In this document: positions 1 to 8,659 of the stretch, one piece after another
Position numbering within the stretch: position 1 is the stretch's first letter
Layout of the letters: every line of letters starts with the position of its first letter
Assembly (NCBI GenBank): GCA_938008665.1
Contig: CALLKA010000116.1
Location: forward strand, 1 to 29,267
Length of the DNA stretch: 29,267 nucleotides
Reading direction: 5' to 3'
Source of the DNA: an uncultured Bacteroidota bacterium
Lineage (GTDB): Bacteria; Bacteroidota; Bacteroidia; Chitinophagales; Chitinophagaceae
The notes under the pieces: generated by a model
Told to the model about the DNA's origin: nothing
Seen by the model: the letters and a program-made list of their open reading frames with translations, nothing else
The model's database searches: none
Translations under genes and position numbers: made by a program

Positions 1-651
1 ACCCAAGTATAAAAAATAGGTTTCGTCTACACAATGGCTTTGCACACTCGATGCTAAAATACCACTGTTGGTATTTGTATCTTCTTCTACAATACATGCG
101 CCAGCGCCATCGCTAAAAATCATGCTATCTCTGTCATGACTATCTACCACTCTGCTTAAAGTTTCCGCACCAATCACTAAGCAACGCTTTGCCATACCTG
201 ATTTAATAAATGAATCCGCTTGTATGACTCCTTGTATCCATCCAGGACAACCAAATAAAATATCATAAGCTACACAATTCGGATTTTTAATGCCTAGTTG
301 GTGCTTTACCCTGGATGCAAGTGCTGGAATGGTATCTGTTTGAATAGTCCCTGGTAGCACATTCCCAAAATTGTGCGCTACAATAATTTGATCAATGGTT
401 TCCGGATCAATGCCTGCATCTTGAATCGCTAATTCGGCAGCTTTGCTTGCCATTTCAGAGGTATTCATGTTCTCTTCCGCATACCTACGCTCGTAGATGC
501 CTGTAATGTCTTTGAATTTTTCAACTATTTCTGCATTGGGCGTTTTAATTAACACGCCATCCTCTCCATAAAAAGTATTTTCAGCAAATGCTAAGTTTGT
601 TTTTATAATGCTCGGTATGTAACTGCCTGTTCCGCTGATGATGGTTGCCAT
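1..651 (-). CDS. 3-oxoacyl-ACP synthase III (FabH-like), partial at left edge
   Basis: The minus frame is open from an ATG at 651 to the window edge, giving 217 N-terminal residues; the C-terminal third (His and Asn catalytic residues) lies outside. Residues near 50-56 read TGIYERR, the TG-I-x-x-R signature of ketoacyl-ACP synthase III enzymes. The nucleophile is probably Cys135 in FGCPGW, and DGAGA near 181-185 is a conserved thiolase-fold glycine patch. By family, such enzymes condense an acyl-CoA starter with malonyl-ACP to begin fatty acid or polyketide synthesis in the cytoplasm. Divergent FabH paralogues are common in Bacteroidota, so the exact substrate is open and I do not assign fabH itself. 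It lies 59 bases downstream of the GDP-mannose pyrophosphorylase on the same strand and may be co-transcribed with it. Confidence 0.88.
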   Translation of the reverse strand, partial: MATIISGTGSYIPSIIKTNLAFAENTFYGEDGVLIKTPNAEIVEKFKDITGIYERRYAEENMNTSEMASKAAELAIQDAGIDPETIDQIIVAHNFGNVLPGTIQTDTIPALASRVKHQLGIKNPNCVAYDILFGCPGWIQGVIQADSFIKSGMAKRCLVIGAETLSRVVDSHDRDSMIFSDGAGACIVEEDTNTNSGILASSVQSHCVDETYFLYLG

Positions 652-710
652 GGGGGTACTTTTAATGAAGCAATTTTGTGTTTAGCTAAGGTAGGGTTAA
701 AAATAATAGG

Positions 711-1796
711 TTAAATGTACTTATCCCCTTTATGTCTTTTTACTTCAGCGACATATTCTTTTATGGATTGTTCTTTTTCTTTACTGCAAATGAGCAATAC
801 ATCTTTGGTATCTACTATAATAAAATCATCTAAACCCTGCACCACCACCAATTTATCCTTTGGTGCGTTAATCATGCACTTAGTAGCATCAATCACTATC
901 ACATTATCCGAAGCTACTGCATTACCAAAATAATCTTTTTCAATATTTTCATACGCGCTATTCCAGGTACCTAAATCGCTCCAGCCAAAACTAGATGGAA
1001 TCACAAAAACATTATCTGCCTTTTCCATGATCGCTATATCAATGGAGATATTGGTACACTGTGGGTATATTTTTTGAATGGCCTTTGCTTCTTCTGGCGT
1101 ATTAAAGTGCTGTTTTTCTTGATCAAACAACTCATACATTTCTGGTTGATTTTTTTCAAAAGCAGTAAGTATGGTGGACACTTTCCAAGCAAAAATACCG
1201 GCGTTCCATAAAAAGTCACCACTTGCTAAAAAGGATTGGGCAATTTCCAGATCAGGTTTTTCAGTAAATGTTTTTACTTTATAAATTCCTTGGGCTACTT
1301 CAAGTCCTTCATATTGTATATAGCCATAACCCGTATTTGGGTGAGTTGGTTTTATACCCAGTGTTGCTAAGGCTTTTATATTGTCTACAAAGTCAAGTGC
1401 TTGCAAACTAATTTTTTCAAAATTGGCTTCTTCTAAAATTAAGTGATCACTAGGCGCTACAATAAAACAAGCTTCTGGATCAATTTGCGCCAACTTAAAT
1501 GAAATATAGGCAATACAGGGGGCTGTATTTTTTTTGCTAGGCTCAGCTAAAATATTTTCAACAGGCAGGTTGGGCAATTGTTTTTTTACAATGTCAACAT
1601 ACTCTTCTGAAGTTACAATGAATATATTTTCTTCAGGAATGAATTTTGTATACCTGTCATAGGTCCATTGTATTAATGTTTTGCCTGTATTTAATACATC
1701 TAAAAATTGCTTTGGAAAAGAGGTTCTACTCATAGGCCAAAACCTACTTCCAATACCCCCAGCCATGATTGCAACATAATGATGTTTATTTTTCAT
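711..1796 (-). CDS. manC: Mannose-1-phosphate guanylyltransferase
   Basis: This 361-residue protein makes GDP-mannose from mannose-1-phosphate and GTP, feeding capsule, O-antigen and GDP-fucose synthesis in the cytoplasm. The N terminus carries the sugar-nucleotidyltransferase signature AGGIGSRFWPMSR at residues 12-24, followed by PKQFL. Further family motifs are VAPSDH near residue 115, FTEKP near 177 and NAGIFAWK near 198. The length matches the single-domain Bacteroidota form; the extra phosphomannose isomerase domain of long ManC/AlgA proteins is absent. It sits 57 bases downstream of the arabinose-5-phosphate isomerase gene on the same strand, so a shared envelope-sugar transcript is plausible. 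The ATG start gives the glycine-rich loop its normal distance from the N terminus. Confidence 0.93.
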   Translation of the reverse strand: MKNKHHYVAIMAGGIGSRFWPMSRTSFPKQFLDVLNTGKTLIQWTYDRYTKFIPEENIFIVTSEEYVDIVKKQLPNLPVENILAEPSKKNTAPCIAYISFKLAQIDPEACFIVAPSDHLILEEANFEKISLQALDFVDNIKALATLGIKPTHPNTGYGYIQYEGLEVAQGIYKVKTFTEKPDLEIAQSFLASGDFLWNAGIFAWKVSTILTAFEKNQPEMYELFDQEKQHFNTPEEAKAIQKIYPQCTNISIDIAIMEKADNVFVIPSSFGWSDLGTWNSAYENIEKDYFGNAVASDNVIVIDATKCMINAPKDKLVVVQGLDDFIIVDTKDVLLICSKEKEQSIKEYVAEVKRHKGDKYI

Positions 1797-1817
1797 ACCT
1801 ACTTTAATTATTTGATT

Positions 1818-1837
1818 AGTGTGCGATTAAACACACT
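1818..1837. repeat. Short inverted repeat in the gap between kdsD and manC
   Basis: AGTGTG at 1818-1823 and CACACT at 1832-1837 form a perfect 6-bp stem around an 8-base loop, about 21 bases before the manC start. It has no T-run on the minus-strand side, so it does not look like a terminator. It could be a protein-binding site or an mRNA processing hairpin; the function is unknown. Confidence 0.4.
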
Positions 1838-1853
1838 GAATTGCTAGTTAATT

Positions 1854-2816
1854 TTATAAAATTCCTTCTTTCATTAAGTCATGAATATGTATCATACCTA
1901 TGTATTGATGATTGTCAGCAACGATTAATTGGCTGATGTCTTTTTGTTCCATGATGGCTAAAGCCTCTACTGCTAAAGCATTAGGTGCAATAGTCGCAGG
2001 ATTTGTGTGATAAATATCTTGAGCGATTAAGTTTTGAATATTATCATGTTGCTCTAACATTCGGCGAATATCCCCATCAGTAATAATACCCAATACTTTA
2101 TTGTTTTCATCTGTAATCACCGTTGCACCCATTCTGTTTTTTGATATATCAATGATAACTTCTTTTATTTTTGTTTCTTTTCTCACAGCAGGCTTACTAT
2201 TGCTGTCTGCTAAATTTTGGGTAGTTAAGGTAAGTTTCTTTCCTAAGTTACCCCCTGGATGAAATTGCGCAAATTGTGCAACACTAAATTGTTTTAATTC
2301 CATTAGGCAAACTGCAATAATATCACCCATCACCATTTGCGCAGTGGTAGAGGAGGTAGGCGCCAGGTTATTGATGCAAGCCTCTTTTGTTACAGTAGTA
2401 TCTAAAATTAAATCCGCATTGGTGGCCAAATAACTTTGCTTGTTACCTACCATACCAATAATGGTATTCCCAAATTGTTTTATCAGCTGAACTAAATTTT
2501 TAATTTCGGGACTTTCTCCACTTTTGCTAATGATTAAAACAATATCATTGGCTTGTATCATTCCTGAATCCCCATGTATCGCTTCGGCTGCATGTAAGTA
2601 TAATGCGGGTGTACCCGTTGAGTTAAAAGTGGCCACCATTTTTTGAGCGATAATGGCACTTTTTCCAATACCACTGATAACCAACCTTCCTTTGCAATTT
2701 AAAATGGCAGTGACCGCCTTTTCGAAAGAGGCGTCGATGTATTTATTTAATTCAACCAAAGCTTCAGATTCTATAGCTAATGCTTTTTTTGCAATGGTTA
2801 TAATGTTTTCTTTCAT
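1854..2816 (-). CDS. kdsD: Arabinose-5-phosphate isomerase, KpsF/GutQ family
   Basis: This 320-residue protein has an N-terminal SIS sugar-isomerase domain (about residues 35-170) followed by two CBS domains (about 205-260 and 270-320), the standard KdsD/KpsF/GutQ architecture and length. SIS motifs include SGIGKSAIIAQK near 48-59, HGDSGMI near 80 and ISKSGES near 95-101. By family it converts ribulose-5-phosphate to arabinose-5-phosphate, the first step toward Kdo for the inner core of lipopolysaccharide. The CBS pair usually serves regulation by nucleotides or pathway intermediates. It diverges from recQ across a 239-base gap and is probably the first gene of a minus-strand run with manC and the FabH-like gene. 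An exact -7 promoter box lies 80 bases upstream of the start. Confidence 0.92.
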   Translation of the reverse strand: MKENIITIAKKALAIESEALVELNKYIDASFEKAVTAILNCKGRLVISGIGKSAIIAQKMVATFNSTGTPALYLHAAEAIHGDSGMIQANDIVLIISKSGESPEIKNLVQLIKQFGNTIIGMVGNKQSYLATNADLILDTTVTKEACINNLAPTSSTTAQMVMGDIIAVCLMELKQFSVAQFAQFHPGGNLGKKLTLTTQNLADSNSKPAVRKETKIKEVIIDISKNRMGATVITDENNKVLGIITDGDIRRMLEQHDNIQNLIAQDIYHTNPATIAPNALAVEALAIMEQKDISQLIVADNHQYIGMIHIHDLMKEGIL

Positions 2817-2895
2817 ATTTGATTTTAGCTACTGAAATGCACCGCCTTCATTAGGGCAGGATTTAAGGTTTTATTCCTTATCAGTTCTAGCCGCA

Positions 2896-2903
2896 CAAAG
2901 TTA
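2896..2903 (-). promoter_or_regulatory. Bacteroidota -7 promoter box (TAACTTTG) for kdsD
   Basis: On the minus strand this reads TAACTTTG, an exact match to the Bacteroidota primary-sigma -7 consensus TAnnTTTG. A near-match to the -33 TTTG (ATTG) lies 22 bases upstream. It would give a 5' leader of roughly 70 bases before the kdsD ATG at 2816. The match is exact but short, so a chance occurrence is possible. Confidence 0.5.
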
Positions 2904-3055
2904 ACGTTTCAATTAGTTTACACCTCAATTTTTAATAAAATGCTAAAATGGAAGCTTTTAAAAAAAATGACCACCATTTGAACTTTTCTTGCCTTATTTT
3001 CGTTAACTTAAATGTACTGTAGTTTATACAAAAGATTGATTTTAAGATAATTATA

Positions 3056-5311
3056 ATGGCGACCACTAAAAAAACGATATCCAAGACCTCTAAAGCAATA
3101 AAAAACGACCGATCCATTGATAAAGCTGCCCTTTTAACCGCCTTATCCGACCATTTTGGGTTCTCTGATTTTAAAGGTACACAGGAAGCAGCAATCATGT
3201 CCTTAATGAGTGGCTGCGATACTTTTGTGATTATGCCTACGGGCGGCGGCAAAAGTTTATGCTATCAGTTACCAGCCTTGGTATTACCTGGCTGTGCAAT
3301 TGTGGTTTCTCCATTGATTGCCCTCATGAAAAATCAAGTGGATTTGGTTCGTGGTTATAGTGAAAACGAAGAGGTTGCCCATTTTTTAAATTCCTCTTTA
3401 AACAAAGGACAAATTAAAACGGTTAAAGAAGATTTGTTAAGTGGGAAAACGAAGTTATTATATGTGGCACCTGAAACTTTAACCAAACAAGAAAATCTTG
3501 ATTTTTTTAGTGATTTGAATATTTCCTTTTTTGCGGTGGATGAGGCACATTGTATTTCAGAATGGGGTCACGATTTTAGACCGGAATACAGACGTTTAAA
3601 GGAAATGATGGAGGAAATAAATGCAACCATTCCTATTATTGCACTCACTGCAACTGCTACTCCTAAAGTGCAAAGCGATATTGTTAAAAATTTAGCATTG
3701 CGTGATCCTGAAGTGCTTATTTCTTCCTTTAACCGTGCTAATTTATATTATGAAGTACAGCCTAAAACAAAAAAGGAAGTCACTGTAAAAAGTATCGTAA
3801 AATATATTTCTGGGCACAAAGGGAAAAGCGGTATCATTTATACATTAAATCGGAAGACGACCGAGGAACTGGCTGATTTATTATTAGCAAATAATATTAA
3901 AGCAGTGGCTTATCATGCAGGTTTAGATCAAAAGTTAAGGGCATCTAGACAGGATCAATTCTTAAATGAAGATGTGCAGGTGATTGTTGCTACTATTGCT
4001 TTTGGAATGGGTATTGACAAGCCAGATATTAGATTTGTGATACATTACAATATACCTAAATCCATTGAAAATTATTACCAAGAAACGGGTCGCGCTGGGC
4101 GGGATGGATTAGAAGGGAATTGTATTTTATATTATTCGCATAAAGATGTTTCAAAGCTAGAACACTTTTTAAAAGATAAGCCTTTAAGTGAGCGAGAAGT
4201 AGGTTCACAACTCATTGATGAAACAGTTGCTTTTGCAGAAAGTGGTGTTTGTAGGCGTCGTAGTTTATTGCATTATTTTGGAGAGGCTTGGCCGGAAGAA
4301 TATTGTGGCAATTGTGACAACTGTTTACATCCAAAGGAAAAAATTGCAGCCAAAGAACAGTTGGTTAATTTGTTACAAGTCATACAAGCTTTAGATGAAA
4401 GATTCGCTGCTGATTATGTGGTGAAAATTGTTTCGGGAGAATACATCCCGCAAATTGGTTTATATCGACATGAAAAATTGCCGGTGTTTGGCATTGGCAA
4501 AGATTATGATAATTTATTTTGGAATAGCATGATTCGTCAAGCAATGCTTGAACAAATGATAGAAAAAGATATTGAAGAGTATGGTTTATTAAAAGTGACT
4601 GCGAAAGGAAAAAAATATTTAAAAAAGCCAACTGCATTCAACATAACCTTGAACAATGTTTTTGATGAAAATGCAGAAGATGATGATAGTGAAAGTGAAG
4701 CCACTGTTGGCGCTGCAGCGGATGACCGATTATTTGAGATGCTCAAAGGTTTACGCCAAACCGAAGCTAAAAAAATTGCTTTACCTCCTTTCGTGATTTT
4801 TTTAGAAAATTCATTACAGGATATGGCCACATTGTATCCTACCACTTTAGAAGAATTGGAAAGATGTCAAGGGGTGAGTAAAGGCAAGGCCATCAAGTAT
4901 GGTAAACCCTTTATTCAAATGATCGCCCAATATGTAACGGAAAATAATATTGAAAAACCGGATGACTTTATTATGCGTTCTGTTGCTAATAAATCAAATA
5001 ATAAAATTTACATTATTCAAAATGTAGATAAAAAAATTCCATTAGAGACCATTGCAAAAAACAAAGATTTAAAATTAGAGGCTTTGTTAGAGGAAATGGA
5101 AACGATTGCTGCTAGTGGTACTAAATTAAATTTGGATTACGCAATTGATGAATGGTTGGATGAATATGACCAAGCAGAAATTTTAGAATATTTTAAAAAT
5201 TGCGACACTTCCTCTTTGCAAATTGCACAAGAAGAATTAAGTGAAAATGAATATAGTTGGGAGCAGCTTAAAATTATGCGCATTAAATTTTTAAGCGTTG
5301 TTGGAAACTAG
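3056..5311 (+). CDS. recQ: ATP-dependent DNA helicase RecQ
   Basis: This 751-residue superfamily 2 helicase unwinds DNA 3'-to-5' in recombination and replication-fork repair. Motifs occur in order: Walker A TGGGKS with Lys66, DEAHCISEWGHDFRP (motif II and the aromatic-rich loop) near 160-175, LTATATP (motif III), TIAFGMGIDKPD (motif V) and QETGRAGRDG (motif VI). Four cysteines around 398-423 (CRRR...CGNCDNC) form the RQC zinc site, followed by a winged helix. An acidic linker near 540-550 leads to an HRDC-like domain at about 555-640. The protein is longer than E. coli RecQ (about 610 residues) because of a roughly 100-residue C-terminal tail, probably a helix-turn-helix module seen in Bacteroidota RecQ. 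It converges with the DUF3089 gene, with only 8 bases between the stop codons. Confidence 0.96.
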   Translation: MATTKKTISKTSKAIKNDRSIDKAALLTALSDHFGFSDFKGTQEAAIMSLMSGCDTFVIMPTGGGKSLCYQLPALVLPGCAIVVSPLIALMKNQVDLVRGYSENEEVAHFLNSSLNKGQIKTVKEDLLSGKTKLLYVAPETLTKQENLDFFSDLNISFFAVDEAHCISEWGHDFRPEYRRLKEMMEEINATIPIIALTATATPKVQSDIVKNLALRDPEVLISSFNRANLYYEVQPKTKKEVTVKSIVKYISGHKGKSGIIYTLNRKTTEELADLLLANNIKAVAYHAGLDQKLRASRQDQFLNEDVQVIVATIAFGMGIDKPDIRFVIHYNIPKSIENYYQETGRAGRDGLEGNCILYYSHKDVSKLEHFLKDKPLSEREVGSQLIDETVAFAESGVCRRRSLLHYFGEAWPEEYCGNCDNCLHPKEKIAAKEQLVNLLQVIQALDERFAADYVVKIVSGEYIPQIGLYRHEKLPVFGIGKDYDNLFWNSMIRQAMLEQMIEKDIEEYGLLKVTAKGKKYLKKPTAFNITLNNVFDENAEDDDSESEATVGAAADDRLFEMLKGLRQTEAKKIALPPFVIFLENSLQDMATLYPTTLEELERCQGVSKGKAIKYGKPFIQMIAQYVTENNIEKPDDFIMRSVANKSNNKIYIIQNVDKKIPLETIAKNKDLKLEALLEEMETIAASGTKLNLDYAIDEWLDEYDQAEILEYFKNCDTSSLQIAQEELSENEYSWEQLKIMRIKFLSVVGN

Positions 5312-5319
5312 GAGGCGGT

Positions 5320-6375
5320 TTATTTATTGCTATAATTTTCGCCAATACTTAAATAAGTATTAACTCTTTCCGCAACATTGTTACGAACGCTTAAATAAAA
5401 TAAGTTATAATCTGCAAAGTGGTAGTTAGGTGTATTGTATAAAAAATTTCCGAAAAACTTAGGCTTCTTTGTCCATAAGACACCTCCATGATTATATGCC
5501 CCTGCTACCTTTGGCGTAACTGCCTTGAAATTGTATAATACTGACCCAGTATTATCAACTCTATCAATTTGAGTTATTTTCTCACTCCAGCTTAGTGGGT
5601 TGGTTACTATAGAAACATATTTTTCCTTCATTATCCATTCAGGCATATAACCTTCTTTATAGGTTCTCCATGCACAGATGCAGCCTAATGAAGTGGGGGT
5701 AGCGCATGGCTTCAATTGCACATAATCAGCGGGGTTAATCGCCATTCCTACCACGTAAGCCGCAATTAATTTTTTTGCGAGTGGTTTATCATCAAAATAT
5801 TCTTTTAATAATCTCATGGCATGAGTTGAGCCCTGACTATGAGATGCGATTATAATGGGTCTGCCATTATTTTCATTTTTCATGTAAAAATCAAATGCCA
5901 ATTTTATATCTTGATAGGCTAATTCAAAAGCAGCGATTGCTTTAAGTGTATCCGCGTGACCCACCGGTGAGTAACTTTTAATATGCGCTTGACGATATCT
6001 TGGTGCAAAAACACGACCTGCAATATTAAATACACTTGCTTGATTTAAAATGGCTGTATAATCAGTTTGAATATTGGTTTTGATATCTTTAAATGAACCA
6101 TTCCATCCATAGGGTTTTGTTGTATCTAAATAGGTGGTCGGGTGTAAAAAAAACACATCAACTTTATCATTGGGTTGGTATTGCTTTGCTAAAGAAGCTG
6201 GTAAACTATCCGACGGATCCTTTTTATTTGGATGCGCGGCCCAGTAAATTAAGTCACTATAATTTGGTTGGTCATTGTAAGCTTCCTTTTCATAGATCGG
6301 AACATACTTAACATAATTATTTTGCGCACAACTGCTTAACAGGAGTAATAGGATGAAATAAATGGGGAAACGCAT
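5320..6375 (-). CDS. DUF3089 family lipoprotein, predicted alpha/beta hydrolase
   Basis: This 351-residue protein begins with a lipoprotein signal peptide; the lipobox LLSSC places the lipidated cysteine at residue 16, so it should be membrane-anchored outside the cytoplasm. FFLHPTTYLDT near 75-85 followed by WN is the hallmark opening of DUF3089. ASHSQGS near 178-183 is the nucleophile elbow, with Ser180 the probable catalytic serine, and YNHGG near 305 is a candidate for the catalytic histidine. The family is a predicted esterase/lipase-like group without a firmly known substrate. It is divergent from the chromate-type transporter and ends 8 bases from recQ. An exact -7 promoter box lies 33 bases upstream of its ATG. 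Confidence 0.82.
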   Translation of the reverse strand: MRFPIYFILLLLLSSCAQNNYVKYVPIYEKEAYNDQPNYSDLIYWAAHPNKKDPSDSLPASLAKQYQPNDKVDVFFLHPTTYLDTTKPYGWNGSFKDIKTNIQTDYTAILNQASVFNIAGRVFAPRYRQAHIKSYSPVGHADTLKAIAAFELAYQDIKLAFDFYMKNENNGRPIIIASHSQGSTHAMRLLKEYFDDKPLAKKLIAAYVVGMAINPADYVQLKPCATPTSLGCICAWRTYKEGYMPEWIMKEKYVSIVTNPLSWSEKITQIDRVDNTGSVLYNFKAVTPKVAGAYNHGGVLWTKKPKFFGNFLYNTPNYHFADYNLFYLSVRNNVAERVNTYLSIGENYSNK

Positions 6376-6407
6376 AATAGGAAGGATTAATGTGTGATTG
6401 CTAAGTG

Positions 6408-6415
6408 CAAAGTTA
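6408..6415 (-). promoter_or_regulatory. Bacteroidota -7 promoter box (TAACTTTG) for the DUF3089 gene
   Basis: The minus strand reads TAACTTTG, exactly matching TAnnTTTG, 33 bases before the ATG at 6375. The 8-mer is identical to the boxes upstream of kdsD and obg. I found no convincing TTTG at the -33 position. Confidence 0.5.
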
Positions 6416-6513
6416 ATTTATATAAATGGCAATCACAACAACTTGGCTGGGGCGTGGGTATTTTTTATAGGGTGTATCTATAAAAACAATTAATTTTAAG
6501 TAAAACAAGGCTT

Positions 6514-7779
6514 TTGTATTTATTACGACATATCCCTTTTTTACGTGCTGTACTTAGCTACAGTATGACTGCATTTGGTGGCCCACAGGTAGCAGTTGCG
6601 CTAATGCAAAATCGCTTTGTTCAAAAGCGCAAAGATGTCACTTCGGAGGAATTACTAGAATACAATGCATTTTGTCAATTATTACCAGGCGCGTCCTCCA
6701 CACAAACCATTACTTTAATCGCCTATAAAAGAGGGGGGACCACACTCGCATTCATTACGCTATTAGTTTGGATTTTACCTGCTACTATTTTAATGACTTC
6801 CTTGGCCATCATTACGACTCATTTTGAATTAACGAATGGGTTAAAAAGCTTGGTATTACTACAACCGATGGCGGTTGGTTTTTTAGCCAGCGCAGGTTTA
6901 TTACTTTATAAAAAAGTTATTAAAAGTACGATTACCTTTTCTATTTTTTTAGCGACCACCATCCTCACTTATATTGGCTTTAAAACACCATGGACCATTC
7001 CTATCATTATAGTTTTAGCAGGTATTATCACCAACTTTAGTGGCAAAAGAATTCCGAATGACGGACCCCCACCTAAAAAAGTACAATGGAGCGGGTTATT
7101 TATTTTTATTTTCTTATTTATTGGTGCTGGATTTTTATCGGAACAAGCAACCAGACAAAATTGGGAGTACCGTAAAGCATTTAACTTATTTGAAAATAAT
7201 TATCGTTTTGGAAGTTTTGTTTTTGGTGGCGGGGATGTATTGATTCCTATGATGTATGAGCAGTATGTAACCAGACCAAAATCGAATGCGGTTAAAAAAA
7301 ATAAACGTGACGTATTAAAATTAACTAGTACTGAATTTTTAACAGGTTCTGGTTTTGTTAGGGCCATACCTGGTCCCATTTTTTCAATTGCTAGTTATAC
7401 AGGTGCTGTTGCTTTAAAGGAAAGGGGAATTTCTGGACAAATTTTGGGCGCAGTGATTGCCAGCATGGGTGTTTTTTTACCTAGTTTTTTAATTGTGCTA
7501 TTTTTTTTCCCATTATGGCAAAAATTAAAAAAGTATGCGGTATTTTATCGGTCATTGGAAGGTATTAACGCAAGCATCGTGGGGATCATGATTGGGTCTA
7601 CTTTTTATTTATTAAAGGATGTGGTCATGCAACTCCAATTGGGTGGCGCCATCCATTGGATTACCTTCCCCATTATATTTTTGGCAAGCACTTTTTTATT
7701 GTATTATCAAAAGCTTGCACCACAATGGATTGCACTAGGTTGTGTTGGTATTGGCGCAGTCGTTTATTTGTTATTTTAA
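6514..7779 (+). CDS. chrA: Chromate transporter (CHR family, long two-domain form)
   Basis: This 421-residue polytopic membrane protein shows the two homologous halves of long-chain CHR transporters. The first half has SYSMTAFGGPQVA near 15-27 and QLLPGASSTQ near 52-61. The second half repeats this as FGSFVFGGGDVLIP near 232-245 and AIPGPIFS near 288. By family it exports chromate or takes up sulfate-like oxyanions across the inner membrane; the actual substrate here is unproven. No in-frame ATG precedes the first conserved block: the frame is closed at 6481, and the first ATG (6565) would remove part of the N-terminal motif. I therefore use the TTG at 6514, which has AAGG just upstream. It is divergent from the DUF3089 gene; no chromate regulator (chrB) is nearby. 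Confidence 0.87.
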   Translation: MYLLRHIPFLRAVLSYSMTAFGGPQVAVALMQNRFVQKRKDVTSEELLEYNAFCQLLPGASSTQTITLIAYKRGGTTLAFITLLVWILPATILMTSLAIITTHFELTNGLKSLVLLQPMAVGFLASAGLLLYKKVIKSTITFSIFLATTILTYIGFKTPWTIPIIIVLAGIITNFSGKRIPNDGPPPKKVQWSGLFIFIFLFIGAGFLSEQATRQNWEYRKAFNLFENNYRFGSFVFGGGDVLIPMMYEQYVTRPKSNAVKKNKRDVLKLTSTEFLTGSGFVRAIPGPIFSIASYTGAVALKERGISGQILGAVIASMGVFLPSFLIVLFFFPLWQKLKKYAVFYRSLEGINASIVGIMIGSTFYLLKDVVMQLQLGGAIHWITFPIIFLASTFLLYYQKLAPQWIALGCVGIGAVVYLLF

Positions 7780-7835
7780 AAGGTAAAAACCTGTTAATTC
7801 TAATCCTGCAATTGCTATTATTATCAATCCTTTCA

Positions 7836-7843
7836 TAAGTTTG
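7836..7843 (+). promoter_or_regulatory. Bacteroidota -7 promoter box (TAAGTTTG), nearly leaderless gene
   Basis: TAAGTTTG matches TAnnTTTG exactly, and ATTG at 7811-7814, 21 bases upstream, approximates the -33 TTTG. Transcription would start near 7850, only a few bases before the ATG at 7853. The box overlaps the alternative TTG start at 7841, which argues that this TTG is promoter rather than coding sequence. Confidence 0.55.
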
Positions 7844-7852
7844 CAGTCTATT

Positions 7853-8584
7853 ATGCAAAAAAGGACTACAGCCTTTATTTTTTTTATTTTCATTTTTATT
7901 GCCAATTTGAATGCCCAATCGGTATCTATTAGTGGGAATGTGTATGATATTTCGGGGAGGCGTCCCATTGAGTCCGTGATCGTTTATAGTTCCGAAAATC
8001 GGTCCATCACTGATTCTTTAGGGCATTATCAAATTCTTGTTAAGGCGAAAGATTCTATTTGGTTTTCCTTATTTGGGAAACATACGCAAAAGTATACCAT
8101 TGATACTATTGAGGATTTGCAACATTTTAATATAATGATTCATGTAACAGGATATGATTTACCGGAAGTGCGTGTTCGTAACTCCTATTATAGAATGGAT
8201 TCAATACAAAACCGAGCAGACTATGCTAAGTTTTTTAATTACTCTGCGCCTGGATTAAAACTAAGTAATAATCAAAATTTGTTGGGCCCGAATGGTTTAA
8301 CCATTGGCTTTGACTTAGATGAAATTATTAATATGTTCCGTGTGAAGCGTAATCGCAATCTGCAATTTTTACAAAACAGGTTAATTTCGCAGGAACAGGA
8401 TAAATACATCAACTATCGTTTTACCAAAAGATTCGTACAAAAATTGACCGAATTAGAAGGCGCCGAACTTGATAAATTCATGGAATATTGCAGGCCAGAT
8501 TACGCAGTATTGGCCTTGCTAAATGACCTAGAATTAGGGTTATTCATCCAGAAAAGGTTTGCTATCTACAAAAAAGGGGGATAA
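7853..8584 (+). CDS. Secreted carboxypeptidase-regulatory-like domain protein
   Basis: From the ATG at 7853 this is a 243-residue protein. A signal peptide (MQKRTT, then a Phe/Ile-rich core, ending NLNAQS) precedes a CarboxypepD-regulatory-like beta-sandwich at about residues 24-100, recognisable from SGNVYDISGRRPIESVIVYS and DSLGHYQI. The rest is a helical region with RFTKRFVQKLTEL and FMEYCRPDY, a pattern shared with uncharacterised Bacteroidota envelope proteins. The enzymatic role is unknown; the beta-sandwich usually acts as a binding or structural module in surface and outer-membrane proteins. An upstream in-frame TTG at 7841 would add four residues, but it lies inside an exact -7 promoter box. 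The gene follows the transporter by 73 bases and precedes the RND adaptor by 75. Confidence 0.72.
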   Translation: MQKRTTAFIFFIFIFIANLNAQSVSISGNVYDISGRRPIESVIVYSSENRSITDSLGHYQILVKAKDSIWFSLFGKHTQKYTIDTIEDLQHFNIMIHVTGYDLPEVRVRNSYYRMDSIQNRADYAKFFNYSAPGLKLSNNQNLLGPNGLTIGFDLDEIINMFRVKRNRNLQFLQNRLISQEQDKYINYRFTKRFVQKLTELEGAELDKFMEYCRPDYAVLALLNDLELGLFIQKRFAIYKKGG

Positions 8585-8624
8585 ACAACTGCCATTCATC
8601 TATTTAGTTCAAATAAAAAGTGTT

Positions 8625-8649
8625 TTTTAGCTATCTTTAATAGCTAAAA
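8625..8649. repeat. Perfect 10-bp inverted repeat upstream of the RND efflux genes
   Basis: TTTTAGCTAT at 8625-8634 and ATAGCTAAAA at 8640-8649 are exact reverse complements around a 5-base loop, ending 10 bases before the TTG start of the adaptor. Within it, TATCTTTA at 8632-8639 matches the -7 consensus TAnnTTTG except at the last base. This suggests an operator overlapping a promoter. A weak terminator for the preceding gene is an alternative, but the stem is AT-rich. Confidence 0.5.
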
Positions 8650-8659
8650 TTGTTTTGTT

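Noticed and set aside
2932..3252. 106-residue minus-strand frame over the recQ start
   Set aside because: It overlaps the divergent promoter region and the conserved recQ N terminus and has no recognisable domain.
7841..7852. TTG start four codons upstream for the carboxypeptidase-regulatory-domain protein
   Set aside because: The TTG is part of an exact -7 promoter box and the ATG at 7853 gives a better signal peptide.
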